Below are positions 31,772-40,848 of a stretch of DNA of 64,000 nt, one piece after another (the stretch's first letter is position 1; every line of letters begins with the position of its first letter). Both the position numbers and the translations under genes were made by a program. The DNA comes from Anaerovibrio slackiae (GTDB lineage Bacteria > Bacillota > Negativicutes > Selenomonadales > Selenomonadaceae), in NCBI RefSeq assembly GCF_009695585.1, contig NZ_VUNR01000009.1, positions 1 through 64,000 of the forward strand, in the 5' to 3' direction. The notes below the pieces were generated by a model, which was not told where the DNA came from, searched no databases, and worked only from the letters and a program-made list of their open reading frames with translations.

Positions 31772-33346
31772 ATGGGGACATATTTTAATCCTGATAACGG
31801 AAGCTTTAAGCAGGCAGTTAGAAGCTTTATTTATGTAGATAAGACGGAATTGATACGCCATACCAACAGGGTGCTGGGAACGGAGTATAAGTGCATTGCC
31901 CTGAGTCATGCCAGGCGGTTTGGCAAATCCCAGGCGGCAGGTATGCTTGATGCTTATTACAGTCTTGGCAGTGATTCCAGAGAGCTGTTTGCTCCCTTTA
32001 GGATTGCTGAGGATAGGGATTTTGCGAAGCATTTAAACAAATATAATGTCATCCACCTGGATATATCTTCCTTTGAGGGGACATATCAGGACAATATTGT
32101 AGCCGGTATCAAGAAAGTGCTTTATAATGATATTAAGAGAAGTTTGCCTGATATTATTGAGCTGGATAATCCAATTGCTACTATTCTTAATGATGTTTAT
32201 AAGCAAACAAATCGCCAGCTGGTAATCATCATTGATGAGTGGGATTGCGTGGTGCGCAACTATGGTGACAAGCCGGAGGTAGTGCATTTATATCTGCAAT
32301 TCCTGCATGATTTGTTCAAGAGCGAGGAGTCTAAGTCCTTTTTGGCTCTGGCTTATATTACCGGCATATTGCCTATAAAGAAAATAGAAAATGAGTCTGC
32401 ACTGAATAATTTTGCGGAATATACCATGCTGGACTCAAAAAATCTGGCACAGTACTTCGGGTTTACTGAGGCAGAGGTAAGAGAGCTGTGTGAAAGGTTT
32501 GAGATGGATTTTGATTCGGTCAAAACATGGTATAATGGCTACCTGATAAATGGGTTGCACATGTATAATCCAAATTCAGTGTATAGTGCTATGTTTAATC
32601 AATCGCTGGATTCTTACTGGCGCAATACATCATCTTTCACGATGATTAATCGCTTTATTACCTTGAATTTTTCCGGGCTGAAGGATGATGTGCTGAATAT
32701 GCTGGCAGGCGGCAGGGCTGATGTGAATGTTATTCACTTTAAAAATGATTTCTTGGGAATTAATTCCAAGGATGATGCACTGACTGCCTTGATACATCTG
32801 GGCTACCTGGGCTATGATGCGGAACGCAAAGAGGCATATATGCCTAATTATGAAGTGGCTACAGCCTTTCAATCGGCTCTTCAGACAGGGCAGTGGAAGG
32901 AGATTGCTGAAGCTATTTCTAATTGTGATAAATTGCTATGGGCAACAATAGATAAAGACTCGGATAAGGTGGCGGAGATGATAGAGGTTGCTCATGAAAG
33001 CTACACATCCGTGTTCAAGTATAATGACGAAAATTCGCTGAGCTGTGTATTGACGATGGCATATTTCACTGCTCCTGCTTATTACACGGTTATCAGGGAA
33101 CTGCCAAGCGGTAAGGGCTTTGTGGATTTTGCCTTTTTGCCGCGCCGTGAGTCAGGCAACAGGCCGGCAATTCTGGTGGAGCTCAAGGTGGATAAAACTG
33201 CGGAAACGGCAATCAGGCAGATATTGGAACGCAGATATATGGGTGTCTTGCAGCAGTATAAGGGTGAGATTATTATTGTGGGGCTAAGCTATGATAGGGA
33301 AAGTAAGCATCATACCTGTGAGATCAGGAGCATAAAAAATATGTAA
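31772..33346 (+). CDS. AAA-ATPase-like / PD-(D/E)XK nuclease fusion protein
   Basis: A 524-residue protein of the pfam09820-pfam08011 type. Start ATG 31772 with GGAGGTGA at 31759-31766. The N-terminal ATPase half has the characteristic ARRFGKS (P-loop variant, near residues 49-55) and Walker B IIIDEWD. The C-terminal nuclease half has GFVDFAFLP followed by AILVELKVDK, giving the D and ExK of PD-(D/E)XK enzymes, and an RRYMGVLQQYKG helix. Many anaerobes carry tens of these; their function is unknown, with both mobile-element and defence roles proposed. It lies between terminator T3 and a bidirectional terminator, so it is a single-gene unit. Confidence 0.85.
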   Translation: MGTYFNPDNGSFKQAVRSFIYVDKTELIRHTNRVLGTEYKCIALSHARRFGKSQAAGMLDAYYSLGSDSRELFAPFRIAEDRDFAKHLNKYNVIHLDISSFEGTYQDNIVAGIKKVLYNDIKRSLPDIIELDNPIATILNDVYKQTNRQLVIIIDEWDCVVRNYGDKPEVVHLYLQFLHDLFKSEESKSFLALAYITGILPIKKIENESALNNFAEYTMLDSKNLAQYFGFTEAEVRELCERFEMDFDSVKTWYNGYLINGLHMYNPNSVYSAMFNQSLDSYWRNTSSFTMINRFITLNFSGLKDDVLNMLAGGRADVNVIHFKNDFLGINSKDDALTALIHLGYLGYDAERKEAYMPNYEVATAFQSALQTGQWKEIAEAISNCDKLLWATIDKDSDKVAEMIEVAHESYTSVFKYNDENSLSCVLTMAYFTAPAYYTVIRELPSGKGFVDFAFLPRRESGNRPAILVELKVDKTAETAIRQILERRYMGVLQQYKGEIIIVGLSYDRESKHHTCEIRSIKNM

Positions 33347-33385
33347 TATACAGTTTTTTAGGCAATTTTTTCCAGCATACAACAA

Positions 33386-33437
33386 AAACGCTCTTATTGA
33401 CCTGGTAATGAAATCAGGCAATAAGAGCGTTTGTTTT
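33386..33437. terminator. bidirectional terminator
   Basis: AAACGCTCTTATTG pairs with CAATAAGAGCGTTT across a 19-base loop. A T-rich stretch follows on the plus strand and AAAA precedes it, giving T on the minus strand. It serves both the AAA/nuclease gene and the convergent DUF1858 gene. Confidence 0.85.
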
Positions 33438-33471
33438 TTGTAATACTAGCTTATGGCTTGCTGGTCAGGCA

Positions 33472-33672
33472 TTACTGCTGAGGAACGACGTCGTTCAGGG
33501 CGGTGATCAGCTCGTCGATGTCGATGCCGTGAGCCATGGCGCCCTGCTCGATGTTCTCGAAGTGGGCAGCGGCGCAGCCGATGCAGCCCATGCCGGCCTG
33601 CATGAATACAGGTACGGTGTCAGGGTAGTTGGTAACAACCTCCATGATGGACATTTCTTTGGTGATAGTCAT
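33472..33672 (-). CDS. DUF1858 domain protein (small CxxC redox protein)
   Basis: A 66-residue protein that is a single DUF1858 domain. The motif GCIGCAAAHFENIEQGA gives two cysteines in a CxxC. The N terminus (ITKEMSIMEVVTNYPDTVPVF) is typical. These domains occur alone or fused near hybrid-cluster proteins and metabolic enzymes and are thought to be redox-active or metal-binding; the exact role is not known. AGGAGG lies just upstream on the minus strand. It has its own promoter. Confidence 0.88.
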   Translation of the reverse strand: MTITKEMSIMEVVTNYPDTVPVFMQAGMGCIGCAAAHFENIEQGAMAHGIDIDELITALNDVVPQQ

Positions 33673-33726
33673 ATAAAAAATCCTCCTTAAAGATTTGCTC
33701 GTTATTTGTCTTCTCCAGACGGAAAT

Positions 33727-33755
33727 ATTATATCACAGATTGAGTTTTTGAGCAA
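33727..33755 (-). promoter_or_regulatory. promoter of the DUF1858 gene
   Basis: On the minus strand TTGCTC (33755-33750), a 17-base spacer, TATAAT (33732-33727). Confidence 0.75.
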
Positions 33756-33801
33756 AAAATGTATAATAGAAGGACAGGCAGGAAATTTGCCGGTTGGTGT
33801 G

Positions 33802-33829
33802 TATAATTAAAGAAATGATAATCATTTTA
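33802..33829 (+). promoter_or_regulatory. -10 box and Fur box ahead of the deacetylase gene
   Basis: TATAAT at 33802-33807 is followed by AATGATAATCATT at 33814-33826, the exact 13-base core of the Fur box consensus. It would cover the transcription start, the classic repressing position. The -35 region is poor. Confidence 0.6.
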
Positions 33830-33856
33830 ATGTAATTTTAATATTTGGGGGATATA

Positions 33857-34729
33857 ATGGACATGTTGAAAGATAAATTTAAAGAAAAATTGCAGAGGCT
33901 TTCCAGCAGGGAGCTGATCTATGGGCTGGTGGCGGCTGTGGTCTGCCTGGTGGTGGCCATGGCGGTGCAGCTGCAGCCGGAGAAGCAGGAGGCGGCAGCT
34001 ATGCCGGTGGCACAGGTGACGGTGCAGGATGATCCCCGGACGGTGATGGTGCTGAACTACCACAAGGTGGTGGATGAGCACATGTCCTTGTCCGTACCGC
34101 TGGCGGATTTTGAGCAGCACATGAAGTGGCTGAAGGAGTATGGCTATACCAGCATTACGCCGGAGGAATTGTATGAGTTCATCGTCAATGGCAGTGAGCT
34201 GCCAGAGAAGCCGGTGCTGATTACCTTTGATGATGGCTATAAGGACAACTATACCAATGCCTATCCGATTATGAAGAAGTACGGCTTCAAGGGGACAATC
34301 TTTGTGGTGACGGGCTTTTTGGGGGTGTATGACAACTATATGACCTGGGAGCAGGCAAAGGAGCTGGCAGATAATGGTTTTTCCATTGAATCCCATACCT
34401 ATAGCCACAAGTCCATGACGGAGGCAAGCGATGAGGAGATTTCCAAGGAGCTTACCAAGTCAAGAGATACTATCAAGAACAAGCTGGGGATTGATGCTGA
34501 TTTTATGGCTTATCCTACCGGCACATATAATCTCCATATAGCGGAGCTGGTGCAGAAGGCAGGCTACAAGGGGGCTTTTACGATTAAGTATGATAATGTC
34601 AGCAGGGAAAGCAATGTGTACGCCCTGGAGCGTGTACCTATTTTCCATACGGAAAATACCAATAAGGATTTTTTGGAGCGTATTCAATATCTGCCGCTGC
34701 TGTACAAGTACGGCTGGGTTAAAAATTGA
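33857..34729 (+). CDS. polysaccharide deacetylase, membrane-anchored
   Basis: A 290-residue NodB-domain enzyme. Start ATG 33857 with GGGGGA at 33846-33851. An N-terminal anchor (about residues 18-40) places the catalytic domain outside the cytoplasmic membrane. Motif 1 is TFDDGYKD (first Asp catalytic, second metal-binding), motif 2 is ESHTYSHKS (HxxxH), and the later MAYPTGTYN corresponds to motif 3. The closest described relatives are PgaB/IcaB-like and peptidoglycan deacetylases. No polymer synthase is next to it; it could act on peptidoglycan or on an exopolysaccharide such as the Pel product. The Fur box upstream suggests iron control. Confidence 0.88.
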   Translation: MDMLKDKFKEKLQRLSSRELIYGLVAAVVCLVVAMAVQLQPEKQEAAAMPVAQVTVQDDPRTVMVLNYHKVVDEHMSLSVPLADFEQHMKWLKEYGYTSITPEELYEFIVNGSELPEKPVLITFDDGYKDNYTNAYPIMKKYGFKGTIFVVTGFLGVYDNYMTWEQAKELADNGFSIESHTYSHKSMTEASDEEISKELTKSRDTIKNKLGIDADFMAYPTGTYNLHIAELVQKAGYKGAFTIKYDNVSRESNVYALERVPIFHTENTNKDFLERIQYLPLLYKYGWVKN

Positions 34730-34805
34730 TGCCCTGTATGATGACAGGAAGCAAAAAGCTTCTGTTGTGTTTTGGTGTTTAGCTTTAATTGAAAATCAGG
34801 TGCGA

Positions 34806-34909
34806 TTTAAGTAAGATTTTAGTGAGGCTTAAGTAAGGTTTTAATGAGGTTTAGGTGAAATTTGAGTAGATTTTAAGTGAATTTTTAAGTGAAATTTAGT
34901 TGAATTTCA
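34806..34909 (+). repeat. 11-bp phased degenerate repeat array
   Basis: Nine to ten units of the type TTTAAGTGAAT, TTAAGTAAGGT, TTTAATGAGGT, TTAGGTGAAAT run head to tail with an 11-base period in the 205-base gap before the RND operon. Direct repeats at about one helical turn are typical binding sites for OmpR/PhoP-type response regulators. Confidence 0.7.
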
Positions 34910-34934
34910 GGACGGATGCTGGAGATGGTAATTT

Positions 34935-36215
34935 GTGAGACATCAGATACAAAATCTGAGGAATAGGAAGATGTTGACAGCAGGAGTGATTTGCCTGCTG
35001 TTGATTATTTTTATGGTGGCTTACCGGGTGTCAGAGCAGCAGGCTGGCGGCCCGAAGAAGCAGGAGCTGACGCAGGTAGAGGTATACAGACTGCAGCGGG
35101 GGGATTTGGCAAAGCATATTTCCCTGACGGGGCAGACTGTTTCGGATGCCAGCATTACCTTGTCACCAAAGTATGCCGGCAGGGTAACGGCGGTGAATGT
35201 GGAGCTGGGGGACCGGGTGAAAGAGGGACAGATTCTGCTGGTGCAGGATACGGAGGACCTGGATATTGCCATCGGGCAGGCCCGGGCGGAGGCCGAGGCG
35301 GCAGGAGCTGATGCGGTGACTACCCAGGCTGGCTACTATGCCGACTTCCTCAAGGCCGAGGCGGCCTACGATATTCAGAAGCAGCATTATGACCGGCAGC
35401 AGTATTTGTACTCCATCGGGGCCATTTCCCAGGATACCCTGGACTCTGCCCGTGACCAGTATGTGACGGCCAAGGCTGCCTATGACTCCCTGGCCAACCA
35501 GTCGGAGGGAGGCGGCACTCCTGCCAGTGTCCGTTCCAAGGAGCTGGCAGCCGTCAAGAGCAGGTACAATGTGAAGGCACTGGAAAAGCAGCGCAGTGAC
35601 ATGTTTCTCCGGGCGCCCCGGGACGGGGTAATCAGCTACCGGAATGCCGAGGTGGGGGGCTATCTTACCGCAGGTTCCAAGGTGCTGACGCTGGTGGATA
35701 ACAGCCATATTTATGTGGATTGCAGCCTGTCGGAAAATGATGCGGCCGTGCTGGAGCCGGGCATGGATGTGAATGTTACTATTGATGCCATGGGGCAGGA
35801 CTTTACCGGCAAGCTGGTCTTTGTCAGCCCTGCCATGGGTGATGACAGCAAAACCTTTATGGTGCGTATTTCCCTGGATGCTGACAGGTCGGCAATCAAG
35901 TCCGGGCTCTTTGCCCGCTCTGCCATAGATATTTTGCAGAAGAAGGACACGCTGTTTGTGCCCAAGGAAGCAATCCTGACAAAAAATGGACGTACATCCG
36001 TGTATGTATATGATGAGAATACGGGCACAGTGCAGGAAAAGCAGGTGACTATCGGCCTGATGAATGATAAGGAGGCTGAGATTGTAGAAGGCCTTTCGGA
36101 AGGGGAGCTGGTTGTGACTTCCGGCCAGGACAGGCTGCAGAATGATATGAGGGTAAAGGTCAAGGAGACTGCCGCGAAGCAGGAGGATAGTGCCGGGGAG
36201 GCTGGAGAGTCATGA
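34935..36215 (+). CDS. RND efflux membrane fusion protein (HlyD/AcrA type)
   Basis: A 426-residue periplasmic adaptor. The start is GTG 34935 with GGAGATGG at 34921-34928. A membrane anchor at residues 13-31 is not followed by a lipobox. The order is the standard one: a barrel-sandwich hybrid half (LTGQTVSDASITLSPKYAG, then VNVELGDRVKEGQILL), a coiled coil of about 100 residues, the return lipoyl half (FLRAPRDGVISYRNAEVGGY), a beta-barrel (VTIDAMGQDFTGKLVFVSPA) and a membrane-proximal domain. It connects the inner-membrane pump to an outer-membrane channel. Its stop overlaps the start of the pump gene by four bases. No TolC-like gene is in the window. Confidence 0.93.
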   Translation: MRHQIQNLRNRKMLTAGVICLLLIIFMVAYRVSEQQAGGPKKQELTQVEVYRLQRGDLAKHISLTGQTVSDASITLSPKYAGRVTAVNVELGDRVKEGQILLVQDTEDLDIAIGQARAEAEAAGADAVTTQAGYYADFLKAEAAYDIQKQHYDRQQYLYSIGAISQDTLDSARDQYVTAKAAYDSLANQSEGGGTPASVRSKELAAVKSRYNVKALEKQRSDMFLRAPRDGVISYRNAEVGGYLTAGSKVLTLVDNSHIYVDCSLSENDAAVLEPGMDVNVTIDAMGQDFTGKLVFVSPAMGDDSKTFMVRISLDADRSAIKSGLFARSAIDILQKKDTLFVPKEAILTKNGRTSVYVYDENTGTVQEKQVTIGLMNDKEAEIVEGLSEGELVVTSGQDRLQNDMRVKVKETAAKQEDSAGEAGES

Positions 36216-39200
36216 ATCTTACACGATTTTCCATTAAGCGTCCCATCGGCATTTCCATGATTGTGCTGTTTTTTGTGGTGCTGGGCATGTTCAGCTTTTA
36301 CCGTATAGGCGTGGAGCTGCTGCCTGCCCTGAATACGCCTTATGTTTCAGTCTTTGTCCGCTATCCGGGGGCCAATGCCGAGTCGGTTGAGCAGCAGGTG
36401 ATTAAGCCTATTGAGGATGCCCTTTCTTCCCTGTCCAATGTGAAGACCATGAATTCCTCTGCCCGCTACGAAAGCGGCAGGGTGGGGCTGGAGCTGGAAT
36501 TTGATGCAGATGCGGACCAGGCGGCTATTGATGCCACCAAGAAGGTGGAGAGCATCCGCTATCAGCTGCCGGATGAGGCAGAGGAGCCGGTGGTTATCAA
36601 GCACGATGAAAATGACCAGCCTATTGTGGAGATTGCTGTTACGGCGGATATGCCCCTGTCGGGGCTCTATGCCAAGGTGGATAACCAGTTTGCGGATGTT
36701 ATCCAGCAGGCAGGCGGCGTCTCGGAGATTGAGGTCCGGGGCGGCGTTGACCGGGAAGTGGCCGTAGAGGTGGACCGGGGCAGGATGGCGGCTTATCAGC
36801 TGACCATGAATGATATTGTCAGCGCCATCAGGAATGAGAATCAGCTGCTGCCATCCGGTACGATTTATACAGATACTTCCCGGTCTGATGTGCGGATGAT
36901 TGCCCAGTACAGGCATGTGGAGGACATTGAAAAGCTGTTTGTGCAGAATACTGTCAAGCAGCAGGTGCCCCTGACGGCGGTGGCGGATATTCGCCATCAG
37001 GATGCCAGGACTGCCCGCATCGGCAGGGTGAACGGCAGGGCGGCTGTCAATCTGGAAATCTACAAGAATAGTGATGCCAATGTGGTGGAAACCTCAAGGA
37101 ATATCCACGAGAAGCTGGCGGAGCTGAGGGAGAAGAATCCTGATTATACCTTTACGGTGGTCAGCGATGATGCGGATTATGTGAATACTGCCCTGCACAA
37201 TACGCTGGGAACATTGGTGGAGGGCCTGTGTACCACGGGGCTGGTGCTTTTCCTGTTCCTGCGGGGCTGGCGTTCTACGGCAGCGGTTATGGTGGCTATT
37301 CCTACTTCCCTGATTGCCACCTTTTTCGTTATGTACATAGCCGGTTTTACCTTCAACATGATGTCCCTGATGGGCATGACCCTGTGCATCGGTATTCTGG
37401 TGGATGATTCTATCGTGGTGCTGGAAAATATCGTCCGGCATCTGCAGATGGGGGAGCAGCCTGCTGAGGCGGCGGAAAGGGGACGTAATGAAATCGGCAT
37501 GGCAGCTATTGCCATTACTTTGTGCGATGCGGTGACTTTTTTGCCTATTGCCTTTATGTCCGGCATGACAGGCCAGTTTTTCCGCCAGTTCGGACTGACT
37601 ATTGTCTTTGCCGGCATGTTTTCCCTGTTTGTGTCCTTTACCCTGACGCCTATGCTGGCTTCCCAGCTCTTTAAAAAGGGCTGGCAGGTGCCAAAGCACA
37701 GGCTGTGGGATTTTATGGACAATGTGGAGCGCTGGGCGGTGGTGCATTATGAAAGGCTGCTCCGCAAGAGCTTTCATCATCAGAAGGCGGTGCTGCTGTC
37801 TGCCCTGGGGCTTTTTGCGGGGGTAATCACGCTGGTGCCTACCAGCGTAATCGGTACGGAGTATATGCCTCGTTCTGACGAAGGCAGCTTTCAGATTATG
37901 GTGGAGCTGCCGGTAAGCCGTACCGTGGAGGAAACGGACAAGGTGCTGAAGGTGCTGGAGGACAAGCTGGATACAGTGCCGGAGGTGAAGTATTATCTCA
38001 CTCGTGGCGGCGGCAGTAATGCCTACGAGGGGCGCATCAAGGTGCAGCTGGTGAACCGCAGCGACCGCAGCCGCAGTATCTGGGATGTGACCAATGAGCT
38101 GCGGCAGTTTGTGAAAAATAATGATTTTAATGGTGCTAATATCCGCATTATGGAAACCCAGACCTCGGTGGCAGGCGTGTCCGGCGGTGGCGGCCCCGGC
38201 AATGGGGGCGCACTGAGGATTGAACTGCGGGGCAGTGACAATGAGAAGCTGATTGCAGAGTCAAACCGCATCATGGAGATGCTGAAGGAAAAGGGCAATG
38301 GCATTTCTGATGTAAGCAGCACCTATACGGAGGGGCTGCCGGAGCTGCAAATGACCGTGGACAGGGAAAAAATCCGTACCATGGGGGTGTCCCTGGGGGA
38401 TATTGATAGTGCTATGAGCTCGGTGATTTCCGGCCGCAGTGCCGGAACCCTGGTGAATGATCCCCTGAATGAAAATCAGGATACTGATATCAAGGTACGC
38501 TTCAAGGGGGCAGATGGCTACAAGGTGTCGGATATTTCCGCCATCCCTGTATCTACAGGCGATAGGACTGTTTTTCTGGGGGATGTGGCTGATATAAAAT
38601 ATGGCACCGGCCCTGTGACCATCCGCCGTGTGGATAAGCAGCGGGCCATCTCTATCAGTGCCAATATCGGGGCAAGGCCCCTGAATGAGGTGATTCAGGA
38701 GGTGGAGGCTGATTTGCAGGGGATGCAGCTGGATGAGACTGTCAGCTACAGATTTAAGGGGCAGGCCACCAATATGAATGATACCTATCAACAGCTGGTT
38801 ATGGCCCTTTTGATGGCCATGGTGCTTATCTACATGCTGCTGGCAGTGCTGTATGAGTCGGTGCTGACGCCTTTTATCCGTATGTTTTCCCTGCCGCTGG
38901 GGCTGATTGGCTCCCTTTTGTTCCTGCTCTTTACGGGCAATACCCTGAATTTGTACTCCATGATTGGCATACTGGTGATGGACGGCGTGGTGGCAAAGAA
39001 CGGCACCCTGCTGCTGGATTATACCATGACCTTGCAGGAGCGGGGCTATTCGGCCTGGAATGCCATTATTGAGGCAGGCAAGGTGCGCCTGAAGCCGATT
39101 TTTATGACGACTATTACCATGATTGTGGGCATGCTGCCTACGGCCCTGGCTATGACGGAGGGGGCGGAGACACGTGTCAGCATGGCCTGGGTTATTATCG

Positions 39201-39334
39201 GCGGCTTGATTACCTCTACGATTTTTACGTTAATTGTCATACCAATTATCTTCATGTTTTTTGAGAATTATCCGCCTCGTACCTGGGGAAGCCTGTTCAG
39301 GCGCAAATGTTTTTCAAAGGCAAATATATCTTGA
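36212..39334 (+). CDS. RND efflux pump, AcrB/MexB-like (HAE1)
   Basis: A 1040-residue proton-driven inner-membrane pump. The family layout is intact: helix 1 (SMIVLFFVVLGMFSFYRIG), a large periplasmic porter domain, helices 2-6, a second porter domain, and helices 8-12. The proton-relay Asp pair is visible in helix 4 (GILVDDSIVVLEN), and the conserved Lys lies in helix 10 (GVVAKNGTLLLDYT). MFP and pump overlap by ATGA. The substrate cannot be read from sequence. As the pump needs an outer membrane, it supports the diderm assignment. Confidence 0.95.
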   Translation: MNLTRFSIKRPIGISMIVLFFVVLGMFSFYRIGVELLPALNTPYVSVFVRYPGANAESVEQQVIKPIEDALSSLSNVKTMNSSARYESGRVGLELEFDADADQAAIDATKKVESIRYQLPDEAEEPVVIKHDENDQPIVEIAVTADMPLSGLYAKVDNQFADVIQQAGGVSEIEVRGGVDREVAVEVDRGRMAAYQLTMNDIVSAIRNENQLLPSGTIYTDTSRSDVRMIAQYRHVEDIEKLFVQNTVKQQVPLTAVADIRHQDARTARIGRVNGRAAVNLEIYKNSDANVVETSRNIHEKLAELREKNPDYTFTVVSDDADYVNTALHNTLGTLVEGLCTTGLVLFLFLRGWRSTAAVMVAIPTSLIATFFVMYIAGFTFNMMSLMGMTLCIGILVDDSIVVLENIVRHLQMGEQPAEAAERGRNEIGMAAIAITLCDAVTFLPIAFMSGMTGQFFRQFGLTIVFAGMFSLFVSFTLTPMLASQLFKKGWQVPKHRLWDFMDNVERWAVVHYERLLRKSFHHQKAVLLSALGLFAGVITLVPTSVIGTEYMPRSDEGSFQIMVELPVSRTVEETDKVLKVLEDKLDTVPEVKYYLTRGGGSNAYEGRIKVQLVNRSDRSRSIWDVTNELRQFVKNNDFNGANIRIMETQTSVAGVSGGGGPGNGGALRIELRGSDNEKLIAESNRIMEMLKEKGNGISDVSSTYTEGLPELQMTVDREKIRTMGVSLGDIDSAMSSVISGRSAGTLVNDPLNENQDTDIKVRFKGADGYKVSDISAIPVSTGDRTVFLGDVADIKYGTGPVTIRRVDKQRAISISANIGARPLNEVIQEVEADLQGMQLDETVSYRFKGQATNMNDTYQQLVMALLMAMVLIYMLLAVLYESVLTPFIRMFSLPLGLIGSLLFLLFTGNTLNLYSMIGILVMDGVVAKNGTLLLDYTMTLQERGYSAWNAIIEAGKVRLKPIFMTTITMIVGMLPTALAMTEGAETRVSMAWVIIGGLITSTIFTLIVIPIIFMFFENYPPRTWGSLFRRKCFSKANIS

Positions 39335-39387
39335 CATGCATGGGGTTTTTTTATATATTAACTAATATAGGAAATTTGTCTAACGTA

Positions 39388-39462
39388 TTATGGCAGTATT
39401 GCATCATTATAGCGTTGCAACGTTATTGCATTGCTGCGCTGCAGTATTGCACTGTTATTTGT
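39388..39462 (+). repeat. degenerate ATTGCA-rich repeats upstream of fprA
   Basis: GCAGTATTGCA, GTTGCAACG, TTATTGCATTGC, GCAGTATTGCACTG and related strings fill most of the 150-base gap. No clear promoter stands out. GCAGTATTTTG strings recur at 47570-47605. Confidence 0.5.
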
Positions 39463-39486
39463 GCTTGGAAAGGTGGTTAAAGTTTA

Positions 39487-40656
39487 ATGTTACCTGTAGA
39501 AGTGAAGAAGGATATTTACTGGGTTGGTTCTATGGATTACTCCATGCGCAGCTTCCATGGCTACAGCACGGAGAGAGGTTCTACATATAATGCTTATCTC
39601 ATCATGGATGAGAAGATTACATTGATTGATACGGTGAAGGCTCCTTTCTGCCTGGAGATGCTGGGGCGCATCCGCAATATTGTGGACCCGGCCAAGATTG
39701 ATTATATCGTGTCCAACCATGTGGAGCCGGACCATTCCGGCGGTATTCCTTTTATGTCCCAGCAGTGCCCTAATGCCAGGATTGTCACCAGCGACCCGAA
39801 TGGGCTCAAGGGGCTGACCGGCCGCTATGGGGAGAAGGATTATGTGACTGTGAAGGCGGGGGATACCCTGTCCATCGGCAAGCGCACCCTGGCCTTTGTG
39901 ACTACCCCTATGCTGCACTGGCCTGACAGCATGGTGACCTACTGCCCGGAGGAGGAGATTCTGTTCTCCAATGACGGCTTTGGCCAGCATCTGGCAACTA
40001 CTGAGCGTTTTGCTGACGAGGTGGACCTTACCGAGGTTATGCATCAGGCAAAGAAATACTACGCAAATATCCTGATGCCGTATGGCATGCAGGCCCAGAA
40101 GGCAGTGGAGGCTCTGGCAGGGCTGAAAATCAGCATGATTCTCACCGGCCATGGCGTGTCCTGGCGCACCAATATTGCGGATATTGTGCAGGCTTATCAG
40201 GACTGGAGCAGCTTCAAGAAGTCTGATAAGGCTGTAGTGGTATTTGATACCATGTGGCATACTACCGAGATTATGGCCAAGAATGTGGCAGATGCTTTCT
40301 ACCATATTGGCGTGAAGCCGGTGCTGTTTGATTTGCGCACCGACCATATCTCCGATGTGATGACGGAGCTTCTGGATGCCAAGTACATTGCTGTGGGCTC
40401 TCCAACCCTCAACAATAACATGATGCCTAGCGTAGCCGGTTTCCTGTGCTACATGAAGGGGCTGGCACCGAAGGGCTTGAAGGGCTTTGCCTTTGGCTCC
40501 TATGGCTGGGGCGGCCAGAGCATCGGCCAGGTGGAGGAAGGACTGAAGGAGTGCAAGGTGGAAATCTGCCTGCCAATGCAGAAGATTATGAACACCCCGA
40601 ATCCAAAGGTGCTGAAGGAGCTGCAGAATGCCGTTATGGGCTTGAAGGAAGCATAA
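39487..40656 (+). CDS. fprA: A-type flavoprotein (flavodiiron protein)
   Basis: A 389-residue cytoplasmic enzyme that reduces O2 to water (and sometimes NO), protecting anaerobes. ATG 39487 follows AAAGGTGG. The N-terminal metallo-beta-lactamase domain has the di-iron ligands in HVEPDHSGG (H-x-E-x-D-H), the following His in MLHWPDSM, DGFGQH, and LTGHGVSW. The C-terminal flavodoxin domain starts about residue 250 (VVFDTMWHTTEIMAKNV) and has GSPTLNNNMMPSV and SYGWGG for FMN binding. There is no fused rubredoxin. It is a single-gene unit ending at a bidirectional terminator. Confidence 0.95.
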   Translation: MLPVEVKKDIYWVGSMDYSMRSFHGYSTERGSTYNAYLIMDEKITLIDTVKAPFCLEMLGRIRNIVDPAKIDYIVSNHVEPDHSGGIPFMSQQCPNARIVTSDPNGLKGLTGRYGEKDYVTVKAGDTLSIGKRTLAFVTTPMLHWPDSMVTYCPEEEILFSNDGFGQHLATTERFADEVDLTEVMHQAKKYYANILMPYGMQAQKAVEALAGLKISMILTGHGVSWRTNIADIVQAYQDWSSFKKSDKAVVVFDTMWHTTEIMAKNVADAFYHIGVKPVLFDLRTDHISDVMTELLDAKYIAVGSPTLNNNMMPSVAGFLCYMKGLAPKGLKGFAFGSYGWGGQSIGQVEEGLKECKVEICLPMQKIMNTPNPKVLKELQNAVMGLKEA

Positions 40657-40736
40657 TTCATCAGTCCGTCGATTGGTGCAGGTGAGCGTGAGCTGGCTGA
40701 TGGCTTGCAGAAGCTGAGAGATTTTTCTAAAAAAAG

Positions 40737-40773
40737 AGGAGCAGTACCGCGGGGTATTGCTCCTTTGTTTTTG
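40737..40773. terminator. bidirectional terminator between fprA and lgt
   Basis: AGGAGCAGTACC pairs with GGTATTGCTCCT, with TTGTTTTT on the plus side and a run of A before it that gives T on the minus strand. It ends both convergent genes. Confidence 0.88.
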
Positions 40774-40848
40774 TGTGGCATTTATGTTTTTGTGTTGTTT
40801 TTGTGCGGCGGTTATATTTTGTGCTGCTCTTATGCAGCATTTGTGTTT

